This document shows positions 26,324 through 34,495 of a DNA stretch of 47,959 bases, one piece after another; position 1 is the stretch's first letter, and each line of letters opens with the position of its first letter. The stretch lies in NCBI GenBank assembly GCA_021163775.1, contig JAGGTI010000066.1, forward strand, positions 1 through 47,959, read 5' to 3'. The notes beneath the pieces were generated by a model, which was not told where the DNA came from, did no database searches, and was given only the letters and a program-made list of their open reading frames with translations. Position numbers and translations under genes: made by a program. This DNA comes from Candidatus Zixiibacteriota bacterium. Its GTDB lineage: Bacteria > Zixibacteria > MSB-5A5 > GN15 > FEB-12.

Positions 26324-28020
26324 GAGTCACCCTCCGACTCGTTGATATCGTGATTTGACATTAGCGGAAACAATACGACCATTCGCGTACCTCGGCCGAG
26401 TTTGCTGTCAACTGTGATATTGCCCCCATGGGCCTTAATCATGAGATAGACGTAGCTGAGGCCCAGCCCAAAACCTTTGACATCGTGGATGTTGCCGTGA
26501 GTCACTCGAAAGTATTTGTCGAAAACTTGTCGTGCGTTCTCCGGTGAAAGCCCCAGGCCGCGATCCTCGACAACAATTTTTAAACCGTTGGGGGTATCGT
26601 CCGTGCTCACTGTTATTTCCGGTGTATCCAGGGAGTACTTGTTGGCGTTATCCAGCAGATTGTAGATGATGCCGGTCAGGTGGATTTCATCGGCCGGTAT
26701 GATCGGCCGGCGACTGTTAAGTTGACACTCTATCCGGCCACCACGTTTTTGAACCTGAAGGTCGATACTGTCGACCGCGTTACTGATAACATCATGGACA
26801 TTGATTGCCGTTAGTTTCAGTTTGCCCCGGGTTTCTTCGAGCGCGGCCATCTGAAGAATCTTATCGACTTGGTGACGCATCCTCCGGTTTTCATCCTGAA
26901 TCATGTGTGAAAACTTAGCCACCCGGTCGGTGTCGGAGATAACATCCTCTCTGAGAATAGCCTCGCACGCCAGTGCCACCGTCGAAATTGGGGTTTTGAA
27001 TTCGTGGGTCATATTGTTCACAAAGTCGACCATTTGGTGTGATGTTCGTCTCTGAGCCACAAGCGTTCGGACAGTATAAGTGAAGCCGAATACAACCACC
27101 AACATAAACAGGGTTGTCGCGGCCAGCATCGGTCCTATCTGTTTAAACAGATAAACCCCTCGTTCAGGAAAATAGATTGCCAGACTGGCCGGAACGGCAA
27201 GGAAATCATTGGGGAAGAGTGCGGCTTGAAATTCAGACTCGCGCAGTTTGTCCTCGAAACTCCGCGGTTGTTGTAAGTGCAGTGAACTATCAGATTCGAG
27301 CACGACTCCGTAGACTGGTTCCAGCTCAATTCCGTATTTGTCCAGAGCGTCACGGATAAGCGAATCAAGGCGGGTACTGTCAACTCGTTCCTCAATTGGT
27401 AGATTTTGGTCGGTAACCAGTCTATCCATAACTCGTGATATGATATTTATACGAGTACTGTCAATCATCTCTCTAAAGTCGGAGCTGTCATCGCCTTCAA
27501 CCTGACTGCGCAAGACTGTGCCGGTGCTGTCCATTGTGTAGCGAACCAGCAGGAAAGTCGAATCGGAATCACCAGTCTCGGTGTCGAACGACACAGTGTC
27601 GATTCGTTCAACATAGGTTTCGTGCGATTTAGTAAGTAGCATCGGTGTATCGCAAAACACCCCGATCATTTGAGGGCGGGATTGTGCGAAGTATTGAATA
27701 TCGGCTTGCATCATTCTTTGTGGAAAACCGTGATCGGTCAGGGATACGCTGTCCAGATAGGATATTTCTGTCGGCGAGCCATGGGCGGCTATCACAATCT
27801 CGGTGGCATCGCCCACAACCCGAAGGGTGGCACTTACCGTCTCGGCTGTTTCGAGATGTTGTGCGACTGAACTCAGGGCGGCCTGCACGTTACGTCGAAG
27901 TGATGCTTCCTTCGATGCAAAGGCGTCAGCTAACAATGACACCTGCAGGGCCACCAACCCCGTCAGAGAGATCACCATTACAGCAACGACCAGTCGAACT
28001 GTTTTCTGTGTCATAGCCAT
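26320..28020 (-). CDS. membrane sensor histidine kinase
   Basis: A first membrane helix (LVVAVMVISLTGLVALQVSLLA) is followed by about 280 periplasmic residues with no recognised sensor domain. A second helix (AATTLFMLVVVFGFTYTV) leads into a HisKA region with the phosphoaccepting His in MTHEFKTPIS. The HATPase domain has an N box (IIYNLLDNANKYS), G1 (EDRGLGLS) and G2 (GFGLGLSYVYL). All core catalytic motifs are present. I prefer start 28020 or 28014 (MAMTQKT), because the ORF track start 28071 would run through the TTAAC repeat array; no strong ribosome binding site decides it. The kinase is coupled to the response regulator. Confidence 0.93.
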   Translation of the reverse strand: MAMTQKTVRLVVAVMVISLTGLVALQVSLLADAFASKEASLRRNVQAALSSVAQHLETAETVSATLRVVGDATEIVIAAHGSPTEISYLDSVSLTDHGFPQRMMQADIQYFAQSRPQMIGVFCDTPMLLTKSHETYVERIDTVSFDTETGDSDSTFLLVRYTMDSTGTVLRSQVEGDDSSDFREMIDSTRINIISRVMDRLVTDQNLPIEERVDSTRLDSLIRDALDKYGIELEPVYGVVLESDSSLHLQQPRSFEDKLRESEFQAALFPNDFLAVPASLAIYFPERGVYLFKQIGPMLAATTLFMLVVVFGFTYTVRTLVAQRRTSHQMVDFVNNMTHEFKTPISTVALACEAILREDVISDTDRVAKFSHMIQDENRRMRHQVDKILQMAALEETRGKLKLTAINVHDVISNAVDSIDLQVQKRGGRIECQLNSRRPIIPADEIHLTGIIYNLLDNANKYSLDTPEITVSTDDTPNGLKIVVEDRGLGLSPENARQVFDKYFRVTHGNIHDVKGFGLGLSYVYLMIKAHGGNITVDSKLGRGTRMVVLFPLMSNHDINESEGDS

Positions 28021-28064
28021 ACCAATGATAGTATACGGCAAACGCAGGTCAGTAAACACCTCAA

Positions 28065-28128
28065 TTAACATTTGTTAACAAACCATAACGAACCTTAACT
28101 GCGGCGGCGAGAACCGGTTGGTTATCAT
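28065..28128. promoter_or_regulatory. four TAAC repeats at 10-bp spacing plus -10 box: probable response-regulator operator
   Basis: TTAAC, TTAAC, ATAAC and TTAAC begin at 28065, 28075, 28085 and 28095, exactly one helical turn apart. The middle units extend to TAACAAACC and TAACGAACC. A -10-like TATCAT lies at 28123-28128 with no good -35 box, so the array sits where an OmpR/PhoB-type activator would contact polymerase for the operon starting at 28161. It is also directly upstream of the kinase gene on the other strand. The repeats are visible; the factor assignment is inference. Confidence 0.65.
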
Positions 28129-28160
28129 ACCGTACAGAGAATCAACTATAGGAGATTACG

Positions 28161-28982
28161 ATGATAACAAGCAGACAAACAATAACACACTTTCGTATTG
28201 GGATAACAGTCTTTCTGTTCGGGGTGATTCTTACCTCGGTGCCGTTAGTAGCTGATGAAACAGCGCAACTGAATGGCGTCGATATGGATCGATTCGAAAT
28301 CCCGGAACTAGGAGCCGTGATAGTTTCCAGTCACGACGGTCTCAGGGTAATTGAAATCACACCGGCAGGCGGACGCTTAGAGAAATACCGAGTAGTTGAT
28401 CTTCAGCCCGGTGATGTCATTATGGCGGCTAATGGTCAACGGCTTGAATCGGTATCGACTTTGCGCGAATTGTTCAATTCGCTGGAAGTTGGTGATGAAG
28501 TAAAATTTGCTGTGCGGCGATCAAATTCTCCCAGAGTAGTCGGGTTCGAGATTGGCACTGAGGGAGACCGGCTCGCGGCCAAAGAGTTGGCCGCTACCTA
28601 TGTTGAGATTAAAAACGATTTAGAATCCAGTGAACCCGGCAGGGACGGGCCTGTTATGATGAAATTTATGGGTGGTGAGGGTGTTGTTCCCTGCATAGAA
28701 CTGGCGGCGATGCTTGACGATAGTGATGGACAAATAAGCGTAATGGAGATCATCGAACTGCCACCCCAGTTGGCACCGCCGATTAAGTTGCGCGTCGGGG
28801 ATATCCTGACTGCCCTTCAGGGTCAGTCAATCACCAAAGTGGCCGAGTTTGTCGATCAATTTGACCAGATACCTGCCGGCAGTAAAGTTACTCTTAGCCT
28901 GATTCGTGACAACTCCGAAACTGAACTTACATTCGAGAAGCCGAAACAATCCGGCAACCGTGTGAAGATCATAAAAAGATAG
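28161..28982 (+). CDS. exported protein with two PDZ domains
   Basis: The 273-residue protein has an N-terminal export segment (FRIGITVFLFGVILTSVPLVA). A PDZ domain at about 50-125 includes LQPGDVIMAANGQRLESVSTL. A second PDZ-like domain lies at about 190-262, including LRVGDILTALQGQSITKVAEF. No protease catalytic domain (serine or zinc) is present, so this is not a DegP or RseP type enzyme but probably a periplasmic peptide-binding adaptor. GGAG lies six bases before the ATG. It is the first gene of a five-gene operon, with the next gene 15 bases downstream, and it diverges from the two-component system. Confidence 0.85.
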   Translation: MITSRQTITHFRIGITVFLFGVILTSVPLVADETAQLNGVDMDRFEIPELGAVIVSSHDGLRVIEITPAGGRLEKYRVVDLQPGDVIMAANGQRLESVSTLRELFNSLEVGDEVKFAVRRSNSPRVVGFEIGTEGDRLAAKELAATYVEIKNDLESSEPGRDGPVMMKFMGGEGVVPCIELAAMLDDSDGQISVMEIIELPPQLAPPIKLRVGDILTALQGQSITKVAEFVDQFDQIPAGSKVTLSLIRDNSETELTFEKPKQSGNRVKIIKR

Positions 28983-28997
28983 ACAGGATGTACTAAC

Positions 28998-30500
28998 GTG
29001 TCCCAGATTAAATGCTACATTGTTGCCTGTGTATTACTTGGATTGCTCATACCCATACAGTCAATGGCGCAGGGTTCGGGTTTTTTCAATCAGCGCGATG
29101 ATCAATATCGCTTGTTAGGTCTCAAGCGTGCTAAGGAGAATTACGAAATAGCACGCCAGGAACTTGAACGACAACAGGAATTGTTTGAGTCCGAGATGAT
29201 TTCTTTCGCAGAGCTGAATCAGGCCCGGCAGGTTTACTCGGAAGCCGAAGTTAACTACCAGCAGTCGCTATTGGCTGTCCTGTTTGAGGAACAGTATATT
29301 TCGGTGACAAAAGCTATCAAGTACCAGGCCAAGGATGGATGCAAACATGTACGCATCACACTGGCCAATACCTCCGGTGGGACTGAGGAGTTTCGACAAT
29401 TGGTTGGCAGTGACGATCAACTGTTTCGTTCGCTACAGCCCGATGTCACCCATAATATCTATATCAGCCTGCTCAATAGTGACGATGCTATCATCAGTCA
29501 ACCATATGAGGCCAAGATCGATCAGCTACGTTACGGTGAACCACAAGAGATAGATTTCACGTTACTTCAAGACCTCGATGCTGTGACGGTTTTTCTGGTC
29601 TATGCCAACGGCAACCAGCGCACGATGAAGATATTCCTGCAAAAAGATGTCACCGCCAATCGGGTGTTGGTACAATCAGAACAGTTTTCTCAGGAAGTTG
29701 ATTTGGGAGAATCGGCCAATTTTGATCTCACCCTGGAACTGTTCAGTGGTACTGATAATACATTTTCTCTCGAAGTTGTTAATTTGCCACCGACGATGAC
29801 CAGAGTGTTTAAGAACTTCTCGGGCTCGGCTCGACTTAGCCAGCTAAAGTTCACTGAAAGCAGTCGCACGAAACGAGCTTCGCTTGAAGTGTCTCTGCCC
29901 GATCGGCAGACTGATGATGTTGTTATGGACGCCGCTATGCCGTTCTACGTTCTGATCGTTCCGCGTGAGAAACTACGTGAACTTCCACAACTGACCTCCC
30001 GCACGTGGACTGAAGCGGAACTGGAAGATCTTGATGTTGGCTATGTGCGACTGGAGTTGATACCGCGCGGTATCGGTAAGATTCTGGTTCGTTCTCAGCA
30101 ATTGTATTATTCGATTCAAGCAGGTGAGTCGGTGGCTATGTTTATGGATATTGTCAACGAAGGCAGTCGCCGTCTCGATAACACCGAAGTGCGCGCTGAT
30201 ATACCATTGGGCTGGACCCGGGAAATCACACCCGGCTCAATTCCGGCTATCGCTATAGGCGAGGAGACCAGGGTTGATCTTGCCTTCACGCCACCCGAGG
30301 ACATATCTCCGGGCAAGTACGAAGTACGCCTGCGCACCAGTGCGACATCTAATAGTCAGCCGGTCAACGGTTTGGACAAGACGGTTACGATTGAAGTACG
30401 TCCCGAAACAAACGTAGTCGGTACGATTGTTATTGTTCTGGCCTTGATTGGGTTGGTTGGTGGCATTGTTGTTTTCGGCGTTAGACTATCAAGAAAATAA
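28998..30500 (+). CDS. membrane-anchored NEW3-like protein with N-terminal coiled coil
   Basis: The GTG start is preceded by AGGATG. A signal peptide (IVACVLLGLLIPIQSMAQ) is followed by a charged helical stretch (AKENYEIARQELERQQELFE) that should form a coiled coil. Several beta-sandwich domains follow. The last (SIQAGESVAMFMDIVNEGSRRL ... GKYEVRLRTSATS) matches the NEW3/alpha-galactosidase-associated type. The C-terminal helix (VVGTIVIVLALIGLVGGIVVFGV) anchors it, leaving RLSRK in the cytoplasm. Such NEW3 proteins are often encoded with ABC-2 exporters, as here, where the ATPase follows after 30 bases. It probably forms the periplasmic part of the transporter. The precise family is not certain. 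Confidence 0.8.
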   Translation: MSQIKCYIVACVLLGLLIPIQSMAQGSGFFNQRDDQYRLLGLKRAKENYEIARQELERQQELFESEMISFAELNQARQVYSEAEVNYQQSLLAVLFEEQYISVTKAIKYQAKDGCKHVRITLANTSGGTEEFRQLVGSDDQLFRSLQPDVTHNIYISLLNSDDAIISQPYEAKIDQLRYGEPQEIDFTLLQDLDAVTVFLVYANGNQRTMKIFLQKDVTANRVLVQSEQFSQEVDLGESANFDLTLELFSGTDNTFSLEVVNLPPTMTRVFKNFSGSARLSQLKFTESSRTKRASLEVSLPDRQTDDVVMDAAMPFYVLIVPREKLRELPQLTSRTWTEAELEDLDVGYVRLELIPRGIGKILVRSQQLYYSIQAGESVAMFMDIVNEGSRRLDNTEVRADIPLGWTREITPGSIPAIAIGEETRVDLAFTPPEDISPGKYEVRLRTSATSNSQPVNGLDKTVTIEVRPETNVVGTIVIVLALIGLVGGIVVFGVRLSRK

Positions 30501-30530
30501 GAACGTATTGAAACATATGTGAGGTATTAA

Positions 30531-31307
30531 GTGAATACTCCTCTGAACACCAAACAGCCCCCTCTGGAAGCTATTGGCCTGACCAAACGCTACGAAGATG
30601 GTGTTCTTGCGCTTGATAATGTATCGTTCGCTATTGAGGCTGGTCAGCTTTTTGCTATTTTGGGTGGCAACGGTGCCGGCAAGACCACTACCATCAACCT
30701 ATTTTTGAATTTATTGGAGCCGACTCAGGGGGAAGCGAGAGTCTGCGGAATTCCATCCCATAAGCAACCGTTACTCGCCAAAGAGAAAGTTGCTTTTGTG
30801 TCGGAAAACGTAACACTGTACCCAAATTTTACAGCACTTCAGAATCTGGACTTTTTCGCTCGATTGGGGAATAAAACCGATTACACTGCCGATGATTACC
30901 ACCGGGTGTTGGATCGTGTTGGTCTTGAGCGTGAGTTTCATCGCGGGAAGCTCAGGGATTTCTCCAAAGGTATGCGCCAGAAGTGTGGTATTGCCATTGC
31001 CATTCTCAAAGATGCGCCAGCGATTCTATTGGATGAACCGACCGCCGGTCTTGACCCGAAAGCCGGTCGTGATTTTATGAAGTTGCTCGAGGAACTCCGT
31101 TCTGAAGGTAAGGCGATCCTGATGTCAACCCATGATATCTTCCGAGCCAGGGAAGTCGCCGATGTGGTCGCTATTATGGATAAGGGCAGGATGATTATGC
31201 AGACCAAAGCGGCCGACCTGGCAGGTCGTGATCTTGAGGCTATATACATGCAATACATGGCAGGACACAACGGCGATGCGTCACCGTCGGAGACAAGTTA
31301 TGTTTAA
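30531..31307 (+). CDS. ABC transporter ATP-binding protein
   Basis: The 258-residue protein has Walker A (GGNGAGKTT), the Q-loop region (VSENVTLYPNF, with E where Q is usual), a signature motif (FSKGMRQKCGIA), Walker B (AILLDEPTAGLD) and the H-loop (STHDIFRA). It is a single-ATPase subunit of the ABC-2 type. It starts with GTG after GAGG and overlaps the next permease gene by eight bases. It energises the permeases encoded by the next two genes; the substrate is unknown. Confidence 0.95.
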   Translation: MNTPLNTKQPPLEAIGLTKRYEDGVLALDNVSFAIEAGQLFAILGGNGAGKTTTINLFLNLLEPTQGEARVCGIPSHKQPLLAKEKVAFVSENVTLYPNFTALQNLDFFARLGNKTDYTADDYHRVLDRVGLEREFHRGKLRDFSKGMRQKCGIAIAILKDAPAILLDEPTAGLDPKAGRDFMKLLEELRSEGKAILMSTHDIFRAREVADVVAIMDKGRMIMQTKAADLAGRDLEAIYMQYMAGHNGDASPSETSYV

Positions 31308-32718
31308 GACTATCGTTGGTAAAGAAATCCGTGACCTGATCGGTTCCACCAAGTTTGCTATTACATTTGGTGCCTGTGCTGTGTTGATCATTGTTGCGTT
31401 CTATGCGGGAGCGGCTCGGTATAATCTCCATAGGTCGCAGTATGAGGCTTCGGTCAGCCAAAATCTGCGACAATTAGAAAGCAACACCGATTGGAACGCA
31501 GTTGGCGAAGCCAAAGTTTTTCTGCCGCCGCAGGCGTTGGCGTCGCTGGTGTCGGGAGTCTCGAACGATATCGGTCGCACCGCCGTGGTGCGGGGGAGAG
31601 GCGAACCGGTGACTCAGGATAGTCGTTATAACGAAGATCCAATCTACGCAGTTTTTCGCTTTCTTGATCTGGAGTTCATTTTCAAAGTGATTCTTTCGTT
31701 GTTTGCAATCCTGTTGGGGTACGATGCGATCAGTGGCGAGAAGGAACGTGGTACCCTGAGATTGTCATTCGCCAACGCAGTACCACGGGCGACTTACATA
31801 TTGGGGAAGATGGTCGGATCGGTGATTGTTCTTGGGGTGACGCTGGCGATTGCCACCGCGGTCGGTGTCCTTCTGTTGCCATTGATGGGTGTGCCGCTGA
31901 CAGGATCTGATTGGGCCAGGCTTGGCTTGATCCTTATCACCGGCTATCTCTACTTTGGTGTTTTCCTGACTATGTCGGTTTGTGTGTCGGCGATGACACA
32001 CCGATCCTCGAATTCTTTTCTCGTTCTTTTGGTCGTTTGGATTATCAGTGTCTTGATTATTCCAAAAGTTTCGGTGCTGATGGCGGCGCGGACAGTCGAT
32101 GTGCCGTCCGTGGATGAGATTGCTTCACAGAAAGCAACTTATGGTTTGCAGTTGCGCGAAGAATACCTTGATGGTTTGGCCAATATGTCAATCAGTATGA
32201 GCGAACAGGATACCGATCCGATCCAGAAACTCAATGCCTATATGGATTCACTCCATGGGGTTCGTGACTCTAAAATGATGGAGTTGTCCGGTCGCCTGAA
32301 CGAGGACCGTCGCAACCGCCAACAGACTCAGAGCAGTTTAGCTTTAGCTCTGGCACGTCTGTCGCCCACCGCTTCGCTCTCTTTAGCGATCTCCAATCTG
32401 GCGGGAACTTCGGTTAGTCTCAAAGACCAGTTTTATCGGGAGTCGCTTGCCTACAGCAGTGTGTTCGGTGATTTCAAAAAAGAAAAAACAGGGTTCAACT
32501 CAGGTGCCGCGGTGCGGATTATTACGCATGATTCCGATGCCGAGCCGGAGGAACCGGAGCGGATCGACCCAAGAGAGATGCCTGCTTTTGAATATACACC
32601 GTCTGAACTTGCGGCGGCAGTTGACGCTTCCGCGGTTGACATAGGTTTGCTCGCGGTTTTCAACCTGGTTTTTTTCGCGGGAGCCTTTGTCGCTTTTGCA
32701 CGGTACGATGTAAGATAA
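31300..32718 (+). CDS. ABC-2 type permease with large extracytoplasmic domain (DUF3526-like), copy 1
   Basis: The start at 31300 overlaps the ATPase stop and has GGAG about eight bases upstream. The 472-residue protein begins KEIRDLIGSTKFAITFG and has six predicted membrane segments. A large hydrophilic region between segments 5 and 6 contains ALARLSPTASLSLAISNLAGT, a feature I associate with DUF3526-like ABC-2 permeases. The conserved phrase EKERGTLRLSFANAVPR follows the second segment. The C-terminus FAGAFVAFARYDVR is nearly identical to that of the following paralogue, so the two probably form a heterodimeric channel. Confidence 0.88.
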   Translation: MFKTIVGKEIRDLIGSTKFAITFGACAVLIIVAFYAGAARYNLHRSQYEASVSQNLRQLESNTDWNAVGEAKVFLPPQALASLVSGVSNDIGRTAVVRGRGEPVTQDSRYNEDPIYAVFRFLDLEFIFKVILSLFAILLGYDAISGEKERGTLRLSFANAVPRATYILGKMVGSVIVLGVTLAIATAVGVLLLPLMGVPLTGSDWARLGLILITGYLYFGVFLTMSVCVSAMTHRSSNSFLVLLVVWIISVLIIPKVSVLMAARTVDVPSVDEIASQKATYGLQLREEYLDGLANMSISMSEQDTDPIQKLNAYMDSLHGVRDSKMMELSGRLNEDRRNRQQTQSSLALALARLSPTASLSLAISNLAGTSVSLKDQFYRESLAYSSVFGDFKKEKTGFNSGAAVRIITHDSDAEPEEPERIDPREMPAFEYTPSELAAAVDASAVDIGLLAVFNLVFFAGAFVAFARYDVR

Positions 32719-32740
32719 TGCTTAGTCTTGGAGAATAGTT

Positions 32741-34165
32741 ATGTTAGGCATCCTGATTACAAAGGAACTGAGAGCGATCATCCAAAGTCCGAAGTTTGTT
32801 GGTTCGTTTGCGATCTGTTCCATCCTTATCCTGCTTTCTGTGTATACAGGCGTGCGGGAATACAAGGCCGCCGTCTCACAATATGAGACAGCCACTTCGC
32901 TGGTCAGTCAGGAACTGTGCGAAGCTACCAGTTGGGCTATGATGGATACGAAAAGCTATCGTGAACCGGATCCTATGCAGATATTTGTTTCCGGTCTCAG
33001 CAACGATCTCGGACGATGGTCATCTATCTCAAGCGATAAAGGTGTCAAACTGCGGCACAGTGTCTATTCTGATGATCCCATATTTGCTGTCTTTCGTTTT
33101 GTCGATTTTGCTTTCATTGTCATGTTTGTCTTGTCGCTGATAGCTATCCAGTTCACTTACGATGCGGTCAACGGTGAGCGTGAAAGCGGTACCCTTAAAC
33201 TGGTTTTTGCCAATGCCGTTCCGCGTGCCAGGTATCTTATAGCTAAATGTATTGGTTCGTGGCTCGGTTTGGCGATTCCGTTGGGGATTCCGATTCTGTT
33301 GAGCCTGCTTTTGGTTATCGTCATGGGTGTGCCGCTGACCTCAGACCACTGGATCAAGATTGTGATGTTGATTGCGCTTTCGCTTTTGCTGTTTACATTC
33401 TTCATTATTCTCGGTGTGTTTGTGTCCACGGTCACACGACGGTCCTCGGTGTCGTTTCTGACGGCGCTTTTGATCTGGGTGTTGTTTGTTATGATTATCC
33501 CACGCGCCGGTGTGATGGCGGCTGGAGGTCTGGTCGACGCTCCACGAGTTGCCGAGATAGAGTCCCGGCGCGATGCCTTTGCCGCTGAGAAGTGGGCCAC
33601 CATGTTCGAGGAGATGTCCTCGTTGGATTGGGATTCCGGCAAGGTGACCGCCGATCAGCAATGGGATTCGATTGAAACAGCCGTGCGACAGGAAGTTGAT
33701 CAATATGAAGCTCGATTGTTGGAAGATCTCCGCCAGAAGAAAATCAATCAGCAACAAGTTGCATGGGGTTTATCACGGTTGTCACCGGCTTCTGCTTATC
33801 AACTCGCCGCTATGACTCTGGCGGAAACCGATACCGAAGCCAAGCGGCGCAACGAAGATGCGATGGCAACTTACCGCAATCAGTTTAACGAATACGCCAA
33901 TGCCAAACAGGCTGAAGCTGGTGATACCCCGGGCATCATGATATCCGTGATGATGGACTCCGATGGCACCTCAAGTCTAAAGGTTGACGCCGATCGTGAC
34001 AACGCCGGACTGGATGTCTCCGATGTTCCCCGATTTAGTCCGCCACATATTGGACTGGCGGAAGCTATCGCACCGATGATTCTTGATTTTGGACTGATAG
34101 GGTTCTACATCCTACTGGCCTTTTCAGGAGCCTTTGTCGCTTTCGTGAGGTATGATGTAAGATAG
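32741..34165 (+). CDS. ABC-2 type permease with large extracytoplasmic domain, copy 2
   Basis: The 474-residue protein has the same layout as the upstream permease: ITKELRAIIQSPKFVGSFA at the start, GERESGTLKLVFANAVPRARYL, LSRLSPASAYQLAAMTLAET in the large loop, and FSGAFVAFVRYDVR at the end. GGAG precedes the ATG, and the gap from copy 1 is 22 bases. The pair arose by tandem duplication and has since diverged substantially. It closes the five-gene operon. The following 330 bases hold no convincing gene, and no clear terminator was seen. Confidence 0.88.
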   Translation: MLGILITKELRAIIQSPKFVGSFAICSILILLSVYTGVREYKAAVSQYETATSLVSQELCEATSWAMMDTKSYREPDPMQIFVSGLSNDLGRWSSISSDKGVKLRHSVYSDDPIFAVFRFVDFAFIVMFVLSLIAIQFTYDAVNGERESGTLKLVFANAVPRARYLIAKCIGSWLGLAIPLGIPILLSLLLVIVMGVPLTSDHWIKIVMLIALSLLLFTFFIILGVFVSTVTRRSSVSFLTALLIWVLFVMIIPRAGVMAAGGLVDAPRVAEIESRRDAFAAEKWATMFEEMSSLDWDSGKVTADQQWDSIETAVRQEVDQYEARLLEDLRQKKINQQQVAWGLSRLSPASAYQLAAMTLAETDTEAKRRNEDAMATYRNQFNEYANAKQAEAGDTPGIMISVMMDSDGTSSLKVDADRDNAGLDVSDVPRFSPPHIGLAEAIAPMILDFGLIGFYILLAFSGAFVAFVRYDVR

Positions 34166-34270
34166 TTATCTCCAACCACAGACACCGATTCGAAGTTGAG
34201 GCTGATCTGTGTGCAGATTGGTAAACGCTCAGGGTCGGTGTCGCGCCCTGTTCGTATGGCAATGAAGGGG

Positions 34271-34299
34271 TTGCTCAAGCTCTTTGTATATCGTATATT
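34271..34299 (+). promoter_or_regulatory. possible promoter for the TSP3 gene
   Basis: TTGCTC (34271-34276) is followed after 17 bases by TATATT (34294-34299). It lies about 195 bases upstream of the start at 34496. The -35 match is modest. The rest of the 34166-34495 gap shows nothing else I can support. Confidence 0.4.
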
Positions 34300-34495
34300 A
34301 TCTCTTGAATTGGCCAGGGAAACAGAAGAAATAATAAAAGAAAAAACCTTCAGTCCGTTCATCCAATCCGGTTGCCCGACCGTGTTCGGTTAGTCACTTT
34401 TGGGGTAGCCGTTGTACCGCTCACCGGGTTTTCATGGCAGGCGACACGCCCCGAATTTATTGGCGGATAATTCGCCGGACAGTTGAGGTAAGCCG

